A stretch of 64,000 bases of DNA from VAZQ01 sp035293945 (GTDB lineage: Bacteria; Pseudomonadota; Alphaproteobacteria; Rhizobiales; Xanthobacteraceae), in the NCBI GenBank assembly GCA_035293945.1, contig DATGLV010000015.1, positions 1 through 64,000 on the forward strand, given 5' to 3'. Each line of letters starts with the position of its first letter. The first letter of the stretch is position 1. The translations under genes and the position numbers were made by a program. The notes beneath the pieces were generated by a model that worked only from the letters and a program-made list of their open reading frames with translations, was not told the DNA's origin and did not search any database. This document shows positions 42,462 to 52,159 of this stretch, piece after piece.

Positions 42462-43025
42462 TTAGTCATGTTGGCCCCGCCCCTTTTGCAGCGCGGCTAG
42501 GGCCGCAAATGGATGTCCGCTCTCCTCTTCAGCTGGCGGCGCCTGGAACACGGCTTCCGGCTTGCGCGGATAAGGATTGATACCGAGCATCAAGAACTCG
42601 GTGGCGATGGCGCCGAGGTCGACCGTGTCATTGATGAGCGGCTCCGGCAGCTCATCATCGAGACCCAAGGCTTCGCGGCGGCCGGATTGACCGGGCGCGC
42701 CCGGAGTGAAGACAAGGTCGACGAGCTCTTCGACCTCGTTCTCGATCGGATCGAGCGTCACGACGCAAATCTGGCCGACGATGGCCGAGACCCGCCCCGA
42801 AACGCGCAATCCGTTGCCTGCGCGCCGTTCCAGGTCAAAGGTAGCCGCAAGGCGCGGCAGGGCGGTTAGTCCCGCCGATTCCGCAATGGCCGCACGGGTC
42901 GCCTCGTCGGCATCGAGCTCGCGGTGCAGCCCGGTTTCCGGCACTTCTTGCAAGGTGACCGGGACTCTCCATGCAGCTGCAGGCTGGCGCTCGCTCCCGC
43001 TCTTCCGCATCGTTGCTTTGCTCAT
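42462..43025 (-). CDS. YceD/DUF177-family protein
   Basis: 187 residues. VCVVTLDPIENEVEELVDL-like sequence (GQICVVTLDPIENEVEELVD) is the hallmark of DUF177, with DLGAIATEFLMLGINPYPRK after it. The family is linked to 23S rRNA or large-subunit maturation and usually neighbours rpmF or plsX. It overlaps the upstream chaperone gene by 4 bases. Confidence 0.9.
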   Translation of the reverse strand: MSKATMRKSGSERQPAAAWRVPVTLQEVPETGLHRELDADEATRAAIAESAGLTALPRLAATFDLERRAGNGLRVSGRVSAIVGQICVVTLDPIENEVEELVDLVFTPGAPGQSGRREALGLDDELPEPLINDTVDLGAIATEFLMLGINPYPRKPEAVFQAPPAEEESGHPFAALAALQKGRGQHD

Positions 43026-43594
43026 GGGCTCTCGCTCCCGCTTTCCACTGCAGCAGAGATCGCTATTCCGGATGGATCCGGAAAGGCAAACTCGGCGCGG
43101 CAGATCGCCTGCAGGCTCTGTGCTGCGAGCTTGGCTGCGGCGGCACGCGCATAAGCCGCAAGCATGTCCGCACCAGGCCTGGAATCGGCCTCCGCGAAGA
43201 CATTCCGTTCAAGGGCGGCCGCAAGCAGGCTTGCATCGGGCGCCGAGAGCGCCGCCGCATAGGCGGCTTGGCGTCCATAGAAAGCCTCGCCGATCCTCCG
43301 CATCTTGCCCGGCACCGCGAGATCGCCCACACCCATCTCGCGCAAGCTCCCATCCATGTCGCGACAGAACCAGTCGAAAAGCGCCTGGCCGAGACGGCGC
43401 GCCTGCTCCTCCGGTTCGAGGCGGCGTAGCACCAGCACCAGGTGCAGCACCAGCATCTCGAAACGCCCGTTAACCGTATCGGGCACACCACAATTGCGGT
43501 AGAAAGGGGCCGCTCGCGCCTGCGCCACGATCGTGCCATAGAGAGCCGCAATGCTGTCGTCGCGTGAGCCTCGGCGAAAGAAGTGGAACATCAT
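43022..43594 (-). CDS. Ubiquinol-cytochrome c chaperone family protein (CBP3-like)
   Basis: 190 residues. The opening FFRRGSRDDSIAALYGTIVA with QARAAPFYRNCGVPDT, and the segment GQALFDWFCRDMDGSLREMG then VGDLAVPGKMRRIGEAFYGR, are typical of the bacterial CBP3 homologues that assist cytochrome bc1 assembly. The first of two consecutive ATGs at 43594 is annotated. Stop-start overlap with DUF177 shows an operon. Confidence 0.9.
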   Translation of the reverse strand: MMFHFFRRGSRDDSIAALYGTIVAQARAAPFYRNCGVPDTVNGRFEMLVLHLVLVLRRLEPEEQARRLGQALFDWFCRDMDGSLREMGVGDLAVPGKMRRIGEAFYGRQAAYAAALSAPDASLLAAALERNVFAEADSRPGADMLAAYARAAAAKLAAQSLQAICRAEFAFPDPSGIAISAAVESGSESP

Positions 43595-43722
43595 GGGGAT
43601 AGCCTAGAGGCAGCGCGTTGGGGAAGCTTGGGGGATACGACATCGCCGCTCACCTAAGCTCGAAGCTGCCGTTTCGTCAAAGTCCTTACGATTGCAAGGA
43701 TATATAGGATCAGCCAAGCCGT

Positions 43723-44196
43723 ATGCGTAGCCTCGGAGCGACTCGTCAGCACGTTCGACCGACCGTCAGGGCATTAGCGGCAGCGATCTCGCTTTCGCTT
43801 CCGCTTGCTCTCGGCGGCTGCTTCAGCGAGACCTATCAGAAGGGCTATATCGTTCCGGACGGGGCGTTGGAGCAGATTCCCATCGGCGCAAGCCAGGAGC
43901 AGGTGCTGATCGTGCTCGGCACTCCCTCCACGGTGGCAACCGTTAACGGCGAGACATTTTACTACATCTCCCAGCGCGCGGAGCGCGCGGTCGCATTCAT
44001 GCCGCAGCAGATCGTCGACCAGCGCGTCATTGCGGTCTATTTCGATAAGAACAGGCGGGTCCAGAGGTTGGCGAATTACGGCCTCAAGGACGGGAAGATA
44101 TTCGACTATGTCAGCCGCACGACGCCAACGGGCGGCATCGAGCTCAGCTACCTGAAGGGCTTCTGGAGCATGTTCGATTTCAAGCCCGGACTCTGA
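43723..44196 (+). CDS. bamE: Outer membrane assembly lipoprotein BamE
   Basis: 157 residues. A lipoprotein signal ends in ALGGC (cysteine at about residue 35). The SmpA/OmlA domain shows IPIGASQEQVLIVLGTPSTV and FYYISQRAERAVAFMPQQIV, as in BamE of the beta-barrel assembly machine. A short dyad TCCTT/AAGGA (43682-43697) and TATATA lie just upstream. It is divergent from the chaperone operon and convergent with the VOC gene. Confidence 0.9.
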   Translation: MRSLGATRQHVRPTVRALAAAISLSLPLALGGCFSETYQKGYIVPDGALEQIPIGASQEQVLIVLGTPSTVATVNGETFYYISQRAERAVAFMPQQIVDQRVIAVYFDKNRRVQRLANYGLKDGKIFDYVSRTTPTGGIELSYLKGFWSMFDFKPGL

Positions 44197-44276
44197 GGCA
44201 GGCTGCTTTGTTCCGGGACAAGGTCGCGCCCTTTGCCTCTATGCGACTGTAACCCATATGGGACTGCAAGCGAGCC

Positions 44277-44681
44277 CTACCCTTCGTCTTCGGCCACCGG
44301 GCCGCGCACCAAATCAATGATTTCAAGCACGTTCCGATCGGGGTCGTGGAAATAGGCGCTGCGGCCCTGAAACGTGCCCGAGCGCCGGTCCTCCTCCTTG
44401 AAAATGCGAATACCGCGGGCAGCAAGAAACGCCTTGGCGCGATCGTACTCCTCCGCGGTCACGCGAAATGCATGATGGATGTCGTGCCCGTCTCCCGCAT
44501 TCGGGTCGATCGGCTTCTCCGAACAGGTCAGCACGAAACAGTCTCCGCCGGCACGCATGAAGATCATGTGGCGGTTGCGGCGCAGCCTCTCCATGCCCAT
44601 GACCTCGGTGTAGAACTTCTCGGCGCGGTCGAGGTCCGTCACGGGAATCGTGAAATGCACGACGCCTTGTGTCTTCAACAT
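44277..44681 (-). CDS. VOC-family (glyoxalase/dioxygenase-fold) protein
   Basis: 134 residues of one vicinal oxygen chelate unit pair: VVHFTIPVTDLDRAEKFYTE, then HHAFRVTAEEYDRAKAFLAA and YFHDPDRNVLEIIDLV, with metal ligands His and Glu in the usual places. The specific reaction is not predictable. It is divergent from the GST gene with 32 bp between starts. Confidence 0.85.
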   Translation of the reverse strand: MLKTQGVVHFTIPVTDLDRAEKFYTEVMGMERLRRNRHMIFMRAGGDCFVLTCSEKPIDPNAGDGHDIHHAFRVTAEEYDRAKAFLAARGIRIFKEEDRRSGTFQGRSAYFHDPDRNVLEIIDLVRGPVAEDEG

Positions 44682-44713
44682 GCGATTGGTTCCCCAATTG
44701 GCGAGGATGCCAC

Positions 44714-45295
44714 ATGCTCACATTTTACTTTGCCCCCGGCTCGAGCTCGATGGCGGTGCATATCGCGTTGCACGAGATCGGGACACTGTTCGAGTCCAAG
44801 CCTTTGTCGTTCGCCCGGCACGAGCAGCGGGCACCTGCGTTTCTCGCGCTCAATCCAGAGGGTAAGGTCCCTACCCTCCTGATCGATGGGCGGCCCCTCA
44901 CCGAGGTCGCCGCCATCCTGTTCTTTCTCGCGCGTCGTTATCCGCAGGCTGCGCTCCTGCCGCCAGGTGATATCGAGGCCGAGGCGCAGGTGATCTCCTG
45001 GATGTCCTTCATCGCCGCGACGCTCCATCCGGCGCGCCGGCTTGGGGCCGAGGCAGCCGCAAAGATCTACGCCATCGCGGATCGGCGGCTGGGCGAGAAG
45101 GAGTGGGCGATCGGCTCCTATTCGATCGCCGACATACATCTGTTCCGCCTCTATTGGCGCTTCGCCAACTCGGCGAAGCCGGCGCCGGGGACCTTCCCGC
45201 ACCTAGCCGCCCACTATGAGCGCATGATGGCGCGCCCCGCAGTCAAGCGGACATTAGAGGTCGAGGCCGCGATCGGATACGAGTTGCCGGCGTGA
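44714..45295 (+). CDS. Glutathione S-transferase family protein
   Basis: 193 residues from ATG 44714. The thioredoxin-like N-terminal half (MLTFYFAPGSSSMAVHIALH, then LNPEGKVPTLLIDGRPLTEV and the cis-Pro VPTLL) is followed by the helical domain (SYSIADIHLFRLYWRFANSA). It is a beta/theta-like bacterial GST; the N-terminal Ser/Cys region FAPGSSS would activate glutathione. Downstream is a large inverted repeat and the convergent hppA gene. Confidence 0.88.
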   Translation: MLTFYFAPGSSSMAVHIALHEIGTLFESKPLSFARHEQRAPAFLALNPEGKVPTLLIDGRPLTEVAAILFFLARRYPQAALLPPGDIEAEAQVISWMSFIAATLHPARRLGAEAAAKIYAIADRRLGEKEWAIGSYSIADIHLFRLYWRFANSAKPAPGTFPHLAAHYERMMARPAVKRTLEVEAAIGYELPA

Positions 45296-45330
45296 AGCGG
45301 CAAGTTGGTTTGCTTGTCGCGGACGAAGCC

Positions 45331-45375
45331 GGGACCGTTCCGGGCTACGTAAAGGATTATGCCTAGAACGGTCCC
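45331..45375. repeat. 10-bp inverted repeat between convergent genes
   Basis: GGGACCGTTC (45331-45340) and GAACGGTCCC (45366-45375) are perfect complements with a 25-nt loop. It lies between the GST and hppA stop codons and could stop transcription from both sides, though no T run accompanies it. Confidence 0.65.
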
Positions 45376-45402
45376 AGTTCTGCAGCGCATCGCGGTATCG
45401 TC

Positions 45403-47526
<2,124 letters not shown>

Positions 47527-48247
47527 TGACCTAAACCCCGGTTCGATGAGCGTGAGCGTGCCGGAACTTTGAATAACGACCCAATGGATTCTGGTTCGGA
47601 TTCGGGTTCCGGTCGCTGCCGGGCCGGGCAGCGCCCGCCGGCGGAAAGTGGCGCGGATATAGCCAAAAACGTCGCTCGCACGCAATGGTACGCCGCCTGC
47701 AGCCATCGGCTTTGTTTAATTTACGCCAGGGCCACGGCGAGACACCCGACCTACTGCGTGGATCTGCTGATCGTGCTCGGACCTGACCGATCATACGCAA
47801 CTTGAAGCACCGGAGGCGATGACCCGAGCACCCGCGTGACCGATGTGTTGATTGATCGCGCGCTCGACCAACGAGCCGCCAGACGCGCCGCCAGTGACGC
47901 TGCATTTGAAGCTCCCGCAGCGGATCGCGCGAGCTTGCACGAAGTTCCGAAGCGGCGGCATCAGGAATCGGCGCATCAGTGTGCGTGACAGGTGACAGGG
48001 ACAAAGATTTTTTCACCCTCGACGTAGATAATCCTTGCAATGGCTGCCGCTTGAGACTAAGTGCGCAGTTGCCCAATTTCGCACGTGCCTGTGGCCGTGT
48101 GTCGGTCGGTGGGCATCCGGACAAGAGGCCGGACAGCCGCCCGGAGCGAGATCGCAAGGACCGAGCTTCAGCTTCGAGCTTTAGCTCTCTCCCCCAAGAT
48201 CGCAGCTCCGAACACTTGACTGGCAGCCGGAGGCGAAACCGGCGCAC
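47527..48247. other. Gene-free region upstream of the polyamine genes
   Basis: About 720 bp between the hppA start and the leader structures. Open frames here (for example 47531-48259 minus and 47979-48275 plus) show no family features. It must contain the hppA promoter and the promoter of the decarboxylase leader. Nothing else is recognisable. Confidence 0.5.
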
Positions 48248-48299
48248 CCCGCTCTCCACGGGGGACGCGGCTTAAAGCAACGACGGAGCGGGCTTTTTT
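48248..48299 (+). promoter_or_regulatory. Intrinsic terminator with a competing upstream hairpin (attenuator-like)
   Basis: CCCGCTC (48248-48254) pairs with GAGCGGG (48286-48292), followed by C and six T (48294-48299), a good intrinsic terminator. The 5-prime arm is also used by a different hairpin: CCGC-TCTCC-ACG-GGGGA-C-GCGG (48249-48270). The two cannot form together. This is the layout of a transcription attenuator located about 245 nt upstream of the decarboxylase start. Alternatively it simply ends an upstream small RNA. Confidence 0.6.
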
Positions 48300-48360
48300 G
48301 GTCTCGTCGGCCCTCCAAAGGTCGACACCGAAGAGGCTTGTTCACTCTTGCCAGGCGTGC

Positions 48361-48534
48361 GGAGGGGGAATTCCCGCTCCAAACCAAGGCAGCATCGGGG
48401 TGAGACAGCCGGTTCGTCAGCCGTGTCTCCATCGCACGGCGACGTCAAGGCTCCTCACCTACTGACGCCGAGCGGTGGCAGCCGCTTGAACTTTTCAACT
48501 TTGGCCGCAAGGCCCGTTGAACTTTGGTGAGGAG
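48361..48534 (+). ncRNA. Structured 5-prime leader that sequesters the decarboxylase ribosome site (speF-like)
   Basis: Hairpins in order: GGAG-G-GGG-AATT-CCC-G-CTCC (48361-48380); GAGACA-gc-CGG...CCG-TGTCTC (48402-48429); a long stem CTCCTCACC (48451-48459) with GGTGAGGAG (48526-48534). Inside the long stem are AGCGG/CCGCT (48471-48486) and TCAAC-TTT-GGCC-GCAA-GGCC-C-GTTGA (48495-48520) with a GNRA loop. The long stem's 3-prime strand is the Shine-Dalgarno of the gene at 48542. Leaders of speF-type ornithine decarboxylases in alphaproteobacteria are a known structured RNA class (speF motif). Whether this one fits that consensus I cannot test. Confidence 0.65.
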
Positions 48535-48541
48535 ACAATCG

Positions 48542-49672
48542 ATGACCGAGCGCATCCGTGAATTCCTGCGCAATCGTCGTGATGACCGCCCCTGCCTGGT
48601 CGTCGATCTTGAGGTCGTGCGCGAGAACTACCGCTCCTTCGCCCACGCGCTGCCGGACAGCCGGGTGTTCTACGCCGTCAAGGCGAACCCGGCGCCCGAG
48701 CTGCTCAAGCTCCTGACTTCGCTCGGCTCCTGCTTCGATACCGCCTCGGTCGCCGAGATCGAGATGGTGCTCGCTGCCGGCGCCACACCCGACCGCATCT
48801 CCTTCGGCAATACGATCAAGAAGGAGCGCGACATCGCCCGCGCCTATGCGCTGGGAGTGCGGCTGTTCGCGGTCGACTGCAAGGCAGAGGCCGAGAAGGT
48901 TGCGCGCGCAGCACCGGGAGCGCGGGTCTTCTGCCGCATCCTGTTTGCCTGCTCGGGCGCCGAATGGCCGCTGTCGCGCAAGTTCGGCTGTGACCCGGAA
49001 ATGGCGGTCGACGTGCTCGAGCATGCCCACCGCGCCGGCCTCGAGGCCTATGGGGTGTCGTTCCATGTCGGCTCGCAGCAGCGGCGCACGCAGGCCTGGG
49101 ATGAGGCCTTAAAATCGGCCTCGGCCGTGTTCCGCGCCTGCGCCGAGCGCGGGATCAACCTGTCGATGGTCAATCTCGGCGGCGGCTTCCCGACCAAGTA
49201 TCTGAAGGAAGTGCCGTCGGTCGAGGCCTATGGGCGCTCGATCTTCCGCGCCTTGCGCAAGCACTTCGGCAACCGCATCCCGGAGACCATCATCGAGCCG
49301 GGCCGCGGGATGGTCGGCAACGCCGGGGTGATCGAGGCTGAGGTGGTGCTGGTGTCGAAGAAGAGCGAGAACGACGAGGTGCGCTGGGTCTACCTCGACA
49401 TCGGCAAGTTCGGCGGGCTTGCCGAAACCATGGGCGAGGCCATTCGCTACCCGATCCGCACGCCGCACGACGGCGATCCGGTCGGGCCCTGCGTGCTGGC
49501 CGGCCCGACCTGCGATTCGGCCGACGTGCTCTACGAGCGCAAGCAGTACCAGCTGCCGGTGAGCCTCGAGATCGGCGACAAGGTATTGATCGAGGGAGCC
49601 GGAGCCTACACGTCGACCTATTCGGCGGTCGCGTTCAACGGCTTCGCGCCCTTGCAGACCTATCACATCTGA
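48542..49672 (+). CDS. PLP-dependent ornithine/lysine-type decarboxylase (fold III)
   Basis: 376 residues. VFYAVKANPAPELLKLLTSL contains the PLP-binding lysine (48). SFHVGSQQ, VNLGGGFPTKY and IEPGRGMVGNAG are the phosphate and glycine loops. GPTCDSADVLYE carries the catalytic Cys324 shared with eukaryotic-type ornithine decarboxylases. Close relatives decarboxylate ornithine, some also lysine. ATG 48542 follows GAGGAG, which is hidden in the leader stem. It feeds putrescine to the homospermidine synthase two genes downstream. Confidence 0.92.
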   Translation: MTERIREFLRNRRDDRPCLVVDLEVVRENYRSFAHALPDSRVFYAVKANPAPELLKLLTSLGSCFDTASVAEIEMVLAAGATPDRISFGNTIKKERDIARAYALGVRLFAVDCKAEAEKVARAAPGARVFCRILFACSGAEWPLSRKFGCDPEMAVDVLEHAHRAGLEAYGVSFHVGSQQRRTQAWDEALKSASAVFRACAERGINLSMVNLGGGFPTKYLKEVPSVEAYGRSIFRALRKHFGNRIPETIIEPGRGMVGNAGVIEAEVVLVSKKSENDEVRWVYLDIGKFGGLAETMGEAIRYPIRTPHDGDPVGPCVLAGPTCDSADVLYERKQYQLPVSLEIGDKVLIEGAGAYTSTYSAVAFNGFAPLQTYHI

Positions 49673-49745
49673 CCTGGCCGGCGGTCTAAGGCCGCCGGTC
49701 TTTCCCCAAGCCACTAAGCTCGCAACCTCGAAGACGAGGGGAGGC

Positions 49746-50357
49746 ATGCCTATGACCGCGCTTGCACCCACAGCCATGTCCACTCCGGTGATCACGATCC
49801 GCGAGGAGATCCCTTTCGACGTCGCCGCCCGCGAAGCGCTGCTCGATGCCGCCTTGGGCACGGAACGCTTTGCCAAGACGGCTGAGCGCCTGCGCGATGG
49901 GCGGCTGCCGGCGGAAGGCCTGTCGCTCGTGGCTTCCGCCGATGGCCGCCTGATCGGCTCCGTCCGGCTGTGGAACATCGCGGCCGGCCGCGGCCGGCCC
50001 GCGCTCCTGCTCGGGCCGCTTGCGGTTGACGCGGGCTTCCGTTGCTGCGGCGTTGGCGGTGAGCTCATGCGACATGCGCTAGCCGAGGCCGAGGCGCGCG
50101 GCCACGGAGCGGTTCTCCTGGTTGGCGACGCACCGTATTACAGGCGCTTCGGCTTCTCGGCAGAACGGACCGCTGCGCTCAGGCTGCCCGGACCCTATGC
50201 GCGCGAGCGCTTCCTCGCGCGTGAGCTGGTGGGTGGAGCGCTTGCCGGCGCGCATGGGCTCGTCAGCGCCACGGGCAGGCGCCTGTCGCGCCCGCCCGCC
50301 CGCCGCTTCCGCGCGCTCGCCGGCAATGATACGAGGCTGGCCTCGCACGCGGCTTAA
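49746..50357 (+). CDS. GNAT-family N-acetyltransferase
   Basis: 203 residues. It reads like YhbS-type acetyltransferases: EIPFDVAAREALLDAALGTE, then LLGPLAVDAGFRCCGVGGEL with acetyl-CoA loop sequence, and GDAPYYRRFGFSAERTAALR. GGGGAGG precedes ATG 49746, and ATG 49752 is an equally spaced alternative. It sits between the decarboxylase and homospermidine synthase in one plus-strand run, so a polyamine is a possible substrate; this is inference from position. Confidence 0.85.
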   Translation: MPMTALAPTAMSTPVITIREEIPFDVAAREALLDAALGTERFAKTAERLRDGRLPAEGLSLVASADGRLIGSVRLWNIAAGRGRPALLLGPLAVDAGFRCCGVGGELMRHALAEAEARGHGAVLLVGDAPYYRRFGFSAERTAALRLPGPYARERFLARELVGGALAGAHGLVSATGRRLSRPPARRFRALAGNDTRLASHAA

Positions 50358-50402
50358 TTCCACGCCCCCCTGCCCTTCCCTCTGACCCGAGACTGAACCG
50401 GC

Positions 50403-51866
50403 ATGAACACGATTCCACATCCGACCCATGCTGCAAGCCCGACTTGGCCGCTGCACGCCCGCTTCGAAGGCCCGATCGTGATGATCGGGTTCGGCTCGAT
50501 CGGCAGAGGCACGCTGCCGCTGATCGAGCGGCATATCGCCTTCGATTCCTCCAAGTTCGTGGTGATTGCCCCGGACGACGAGGATCGTGCGCTGCTCGAT
50601 GAGCGTAACATCCGCTTTATCCACGTGGCCCTCACCAAGGCGAACTATCGCGACGTGCTGACCCCGCTGCTCACCACAGGGCCGGGGCGCGGCCTTATCG
50701 TCAATCTGTCGGTCGACACCTCCTCGGTCGAGCTGATGGAGTTCGCCCGGGACATCAACGCGTTCTACATCGATACCGTGGTCGAGCCCTGGCCCGGTCT
50801 CTATACCGACCGCAACCTGTCGCCGTCGGCGCGCTCGAACTATGCGCTGCGCGAAAGCGTTCTCGAGCTGCGACGGCGGCGAGGAGGCGGCATCACGGCG
50901 GTCAGCTGTTGCGGCGCCAATCCCGGCATGGTGTCCTGGATGGTCAAGATCGCGCTCCTCGACGTCGTCCGGGATCTGAAGATCGCCGCCGACGAGCCGA
51001 CGACCCGCGAGGCCTGGGCGGAGCTGATGCAGCGCGCCGGCGTCAAGGGCATCCATATCGCCGAGCGCGACACGCAGCGCTCGCGTGATCCCAAGCCCAT
51101 CGGCACCTTCGTCAATACCTGGTCGGTCGAAGGCTTCATCTCCGAAGGCATGCAGCCCTCCGAGCTCGGCTGGGGCACGCACGAGAAGACCATGCCGGCG
51201 CGCGGCCGGCGGCACGATTTCGGCTGCGATGCGGCGATCTACCTGACGCAGCCGGGCGCCGGCACGCGAGTGCGCTCCTGGACGCCGACCGCCAAGGCGC
51301 AGCACGGCTTCATGATCACGCACAACGAGTCGATCTCGATTGCCGACTATTTCACGCTCAGGCGCAATGGCGAGGTCGTGTACCGGCCGACCTGCCACTA
51401 TGCGTATCACCCTTGCAATGACGCGGTGCTGTCGCTGCACGAGTTGGGCGGTGCACAGTGGAAGGTGCAGGAGAAGTCCCACATTCTCACCGAGCACGAC
51501 ATCGTCGACGGCATCGACGAGCTTGGCGTGCTGCTCTATGGCCACGCCAAGAACGCCTATTGGTACGGCTCGCAGCTGTCGATCGAGGAGACGCGTCGCC
51601 TAGCGCCCTACCAGAACGCGACCGGGCTGCAGGTCACCTCGGCGGTGCTCGCCGGCATCGTCTGGATGCTGGAAAATCCGGACCGCGGCATCGTCGAAGC
51701 CGACGAGATGGATTTCCGCCGCTGCTTCGAGGTGCAGCGCCCCTATCTCGGTCCGGTGATCGGGCAATACACGGATTGGACGCCAATCGAAGGCCGCGGC
51801 GTACTGTTCCCGGAGGCGCTCGACACGTCCGATCCGTGGCAATTCAGCAATGTGCTGGTGGGGTGA
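50403..51866 (+). CDS. hss: Homospermidine synthase
   Basis: 487 residues. Starts with a dinucleotide-binding loop (GPIVMIGFGSIGRGTLPLIE) and has the saccharopine-dehydrogenase-like fold of bacterial homospermidine synthases, with NAFYIDTVVEPWPGLYTDRN and HEKTMPARGRRHDFGCDAAI. It joins two putrescines (or putrescine and spermidine) in an NAD-dependent reaction to make homospermidine, the main triamine in many Hyphomicrobiales. It is the last gene of the polyamine run. Confidence 0.95.
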   Translation: MNTIPHPTHAASPTWPLHARFEGPIVMIGFGSIGRGTLPLIERHIAFDSSKFVVIAPDDEDRALLDERNIRFIHVALTKANYRDVLTPLLTTGPGRGLIVNLSVDTSSVELMEFARDINAFYIDTVVEPWPGLYTDRNLSPSARSNYALRESVLELRRRRGGGITAVSCCGANPGMVSWMVKIALLDVVRDLKIAADEPTTREAWAELMQRAGVKGIHIAERDTQRSRDPKPIGTFVNTWSVEGFISEGMQPSELGWGTHEKTMPARGRRHDFGCDAAIYLTQPGAGTRVRSWTPTAKAQHGFMITHNESISIADYFTLRRNGEVVYRPTCHYAYHPCNDAVLSLHELGGAQWKVQEKSHILTEHDIVDGIDELGVLLYGHAKNAYWYGSQLSIEETRRLAPYQNATGLQVTSAVLAGIVWMLENPDRGIVEADEMDFRRCFEVQRPYLGPVIGQYTDWTPIEGRGVLFPEALDTSDPWQFSNVLVG

Positions 51867-51876
51867 GGCGCCCTCT

Positions 51877-52108
51877 TCAGCTCGCGCCGCGAAACGGATT
51901 GACGATGCGCAGGCCTTTATCGACTACCATTCCGTGCGGCATGTCCTCCGACCATAGCGTGTCGCAACCGGCGCAAAGCGCCGAGGGCACCGGCGACATG
52001 GATTTCGATCTCATCGCCCTCCTTGAGCTTTAGTGCATCGACCACCGCGGCGGGAAGGCGGACCGCAAGACTGTTTCCCCACTTGGCGACCTGCACGGCA
52101 TTCTCCAT
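51877..52108 (-). pseudogene. Collapsed VapBC-like toxin-antitoxin locus (AbrB-type antitoxin joined to PIN toxin tail)
   Basis: From ATG 52108 (an in-frame ATG at 52120 also exists) the sequence QVAKWGNSLAVRLPAAVVDA then LKLKEGDEIEIHVAG is the DNA-binding N terminus of AbrB/MazE-type antitoxins. After about residue 40 the frame no longer matches. In another frame, from 51981 to 51877, it reads ALCAGCDTLWSEDMPHGMVV then DKGLRIVNPFRGAS and stop, the C terminus of VapC-like PIN-domain toxins. An internal deletion has therefore removed the end of the antitoxin and most of the toxin. The 67-residue open frame could still make a small DNA-binding peptide. Confidence 0.75.
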
Positions 52109-52114
52109 CAGGAC

Positions 52115-52134
52115 ATACATCTGCTAAAATGTAT
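52115..52134. promoter_or_regulatory. Operator-like dyad at the antitoxin remnant start
   Basis: ATACAT (52115-52120) and ATGTAT (52129-52134) form a 6-bp dyad with an 8-nt spacer; with one mismatch it extends to GACATACAT/ATGTATATC. This is where an AbrB-type antitoxin usually binds to repress its own operon. Confidence 0.5.
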
Positions 52135-52159
52135 ATCAAGGAGCGGGTCGTGGTCGGAC

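Noticed and set aside
47531..48259. 242-residue open frame in the hppA-decarboxylase gap
   Set aside because: Arg/Ser-rich translation without domain or ribosome site; more likely untranslated intergenic sequence.
48348..48530. Possible leader peptide frame of 60 residues before the decarboxylase
   Set aside because: Starts without a clear ribosome site and crosses all the paired RNA segments; RNA structure explains the region better.
50079..51545. 488-residue open frame on minus strand
   Set aside because: Antisense to homospermidine synthase, which is complete on the plus strand.
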